IMG/VR virus record: IMGVR_UViG_3300042505_000098
Span: 1-33,208 of that record
Strand: one strand, 5' to 3'
Source of the DNA: a virus
DNA: 33,208 nt
Shown: one piece after another, positions 31,524 through 33,208 of the stretch
Layout: each line of letters opens with the position of its first letter
Numbering within the stretch: the first letter of the stretch is position 1
The notes under the pieces: model-generated
Told to the model about the DNA's origin: nothing
The model's input: only the letters and a program-made list of their open reading frames with translations
The model's database searches: none
Position numbers and translations under genes: made by a program

Positions 31524-32165
31524 TTACTTCTTCTTTAGTGCTGCTGCACGCTTCTGTAGTACTGCTGGTCGCTTGCTTCCGCTATTAATCTTTACAGTTC
31601 CTCTAGGAGGATTTGCTGGATTAGATGCTGGTCTACGTGCTGGAACACTTGCTGCTAAACGTCCTGTAACTTTTTCTACAGAAGTAGGAGCATTTTTAAG
31701 ATTAACTACTTTTCCACTTCGAGTCTTTGCGCTATTAATTCTTACCGTTCCACGTGCGGGAACCTCTGGAATACGTGCTGGTTCTTTTGCAGAAGGCACT
31801 GTATTTTTTGCTGTTTTAGAATTAGCAACTCGAGTGGCTTTTGCTTTACCAGCAGGTCCACGTCCTGGTGCGCCACGTGAAACACTACCTATATAATCTT
31901 CCCATGCTTTGGTGTTGTTAGGTGGATTACCAACTTGCTTAGCAGCAGGCTTAGTCTTTACGGAGTTCTTAGCAATCTGTGCTGTTTTATCTGCTGATGC
32001 AGTTGCCCTTAATTGATATGGTTGTTTTACACCTGTTGCAAGAGACATGCCTGCTCGTTTTGCTGCTTTCTTGGCCGCTTCTTGAGCCAACTTCTGTGCA
32101 GCCTTCTTAGCAGCAAGACGACTAGCAACTGCTGCTGCTGCGCCTGCAATAACTGGTAGTGGCAT
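31524..32165 (-). CDS. Basic Lys/Ala-rich protein (tandem partner 1)
   Basis: A 213-aa strongly basic protein, starting MPLPVIAGAAAAVASRLAAKK followed by Ala/Lys helices. Two copies of a segment like RGTVRINSA / RGTVKINSG lie near residues 138 and 190. The composition resembles histone-H1-like proteins and amphipathic DNA-binding tails. It follows the terminase gene with only a short gap and AAGGAA before the ATG. No family recognised. Confidence 0.65.
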   Translation of the reverse strand: MPLPVIAGAAAAVASRLAAKKAAQKLAQEAAKKAAKRAGMSLATGVKQPYQLRATASADKTAQIAKNSVKTKPAAKQVGNPPNNTKAWEDYIGSVSRGAPGRGPAGKAKATRVANSKTAKNTVPSAKEPARIPEVPARGTVRINSAKTRSGKVVNLKNAPTSVEKVTGRLAASVPARRPASNPANPPRGTVKINSGSKRPAVLQKRAAALKKK

Positions 32166-32174
32166 TTTAGTTCC

Positions 32175-33208
32175 TTATCCGAATTGTTCTTGCCACTGTT
32201 GTTGCAGTGCAAGGTCTAGGTTTACAGTTCCACGCTTTGATAGTTGAGCACGTGTAGCCCAACGGTTTTCCGTGTATCTTGAAATAGTTGTGTTCTGTTG
32301 CATCAACTCACGCAAGCGTAAGAATGCAAACCACATCGCCATCACGCAGTCAGTCTTGCCTTTGGTCTCAGGCTTCCACGTAATGAGTTGCTGGATTAAA
32401 GCCTTAACTCCCTCTGAACCATCAGTGGAAGGAAACTCAATTGTGTTGTTCTTCTGGAACACTCCATCGTGCATAGTGCCTAGCATCGTTGACATAGACG
32501 CGACACCATGGGAAGTATCCCACTTATTCTTCGCGGTAAAGTGTGGCTTTAAACTACAGCCATACTGTGACAGCCATTCGCGCAAATCGTTATCGAGTTC
32601 ATAGGCTTTCTGGTGTGCGTTAATTTCCACACGGAACTCGTTAGGGCGATACTTGATTGTAAACTCTTCAATCATCGCACGAATTTTTTGTGGTGTTGGC
32701 TCAGACATGTTTTCACAGTCAAGCACATACATCTTTCCGTCAACGCGATTGTAGGTCATCGCAACGAACGCGGCGTGGCCTCTTCCCATAGCAGGGTCAA
32801 ATCCAACAACTGTGTAACCTTCTACACTGGTCGGATGTCCCACCGCGCCTGGTTTTAACGGACCTCGCTTACGCATACCCTTGGTGCATGACTGCACCAG
32901 TGCGGGTGGGAAGATGGAATCTTCTTCGACATCCTCCTGCTGATAAACCAAAGCCCACGTACTAGGTGTTACTTCGCCACGGCGCTTGAAGAGCGCTGGT
33001 CCATCCCACTTGGGATATAGCCCTTGCTCATCGGGTGTGTCCTCGTCTCCATCCCACGGGATGTCCGACTTAGGCCAAAGGGTTACCCATTCTTCTGGGT
33101 TCTTTCCATACTCCAGTACCGCTGGCATAGCCATGTAAGTAAATGGGCACTTACCATTAGACCAATGCTTCGGATTACGAAGTTCTTTATAAAAATCATT
33201 CGCCGCAA
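32175..33208 (-). CDS. terL: Large terminase subunit, nuclease part (5' truncated)
   Basis: The frame is open to the right edge of the window, so the ATG at 33134 is probably internal. The visible C-terminal part holds the RNase-H-like nuclease domain: the first metal-ligand Asp in VVGFDPAMGRG, VDGKMYVLDCENMSEPT, and the C-terminal CVMAMWFAFL after a GKTD. The N-terminal ATPase domain lies outside the window. Terminase packages DNA through the portal and cuts the concatemer. The next genes are basic proteins, then portal. The Trp-rich KHWSNGKCPFTYMAM before the ATG continues the protein, supporting truncation. Confidence 0.88.
   Translation of the reverse strand, partial: AANDFYKELRNPKHWSNGKCPFTYMAMPAVLEYGKNPEEWVTLWPKSDIPWDGDEDTPDEQGLYPKWDGPALFKRRGEVTPSTWALVYQQEDVEEDSIFPPALVQSCTKGMRKRGPLKPGAVGHPTSVEGYTVVGFDPAMGRGHAAFVAMTYNRVDGKMYVLDCENMSEPTPQKIRAMIEEFTIKYRPNEFRVEINAHQKAYELDNDLREWLSQYGCSLKPHFTAKNKWDTSHGVASMSTMLGTMHDGVFQKNNTIEFPSTDGSEGVKALIQQLITWKPETKGKTDCVMAMWFAFLRLRELMQQNTTISRYTENRWATRAQLSKRGTVNLDLALQQQWQEQFG

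Overview
The window is a contiguous piece of a tailed-phage (Caudoviricetes) genome, almost certainly infecting an actinobacterium. The host clue is a phage-encoded WhiB-type iron-sulfur regulator (4015-4305), a family confined to Actinobacteria and their phages. The moderate-to-low GC by eye, together with small genes resembling those of aquatic phages, suggests a low-GC freshwater actinobacterium (acI/Nanopelagicales-like). That host is an inference. No integrase, tRNA, CRISPR array or insertion sequence was found. Both ends of the window cut through genes, so this is not a complete genome.

Layout: a short rightward arm (1-4663) carries replication, recombination and regulatory genes with overlapping starts and stops. 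In order: the end of a Cys/His protein, a DnaB/RecA-like ATPase, a PD-(D/E)XK resolvase-like nuclease, a primase split into two overlapping genes (zinc finger, then TOPRIM), a hypothetical, a DUF1599-type protein, a sigma-like HTH protein, two zinc-ribbon proteins, a 44-residue protein, WhiB, and a second PD-(D/E)XK-like protein. It ends at a strong, probably bidirectional, hairpin (4662-4715) where the two arms converge.

Everything from 4747 to the right edge is on the minus strand. Read in transcription order, right to left: large terminase (ATPase part outside the window), two Lys/Ala-rich basic proteins, portal, an HslV/proteasome-like Ntn hydrolase where a head-maturation protease is expected, two small proteins, then a roughly 10-kb block of four large or medium proteins (1767, 286, 339 and 856 aa). 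Scaffold and major capsid protein follow, then several small and mostly basic proteins, a head-tail adaptor, a cluster of tail-fibre and receptor-binding proteins (10-residue-repeat fibre, Asn/Tyr/Thr-rich fibre, glycine-rich tip protein), a terminator, a beta-rich tail nozzle candidate, and the lysis genes (membrane protein, M15 peptidase endolysin, holin-like protein).

No tail-tube, sheath or recognisable tape-measure genes are visible between capsid and lysis genes, so the virion is probably podovirus-like. On that reading the 10-kb block before the scaffold would encode internal or ejection proteins. The main points for a second look are the proteasome-like protease in the head module, the primase split with its own internal Shine-Dalgarno, the repeat-built 856-aa protein in the 10-kb block, and two hidden microgenes (28 aa before the scaffold, 21 aa Cys-rich near 15.05 kb).
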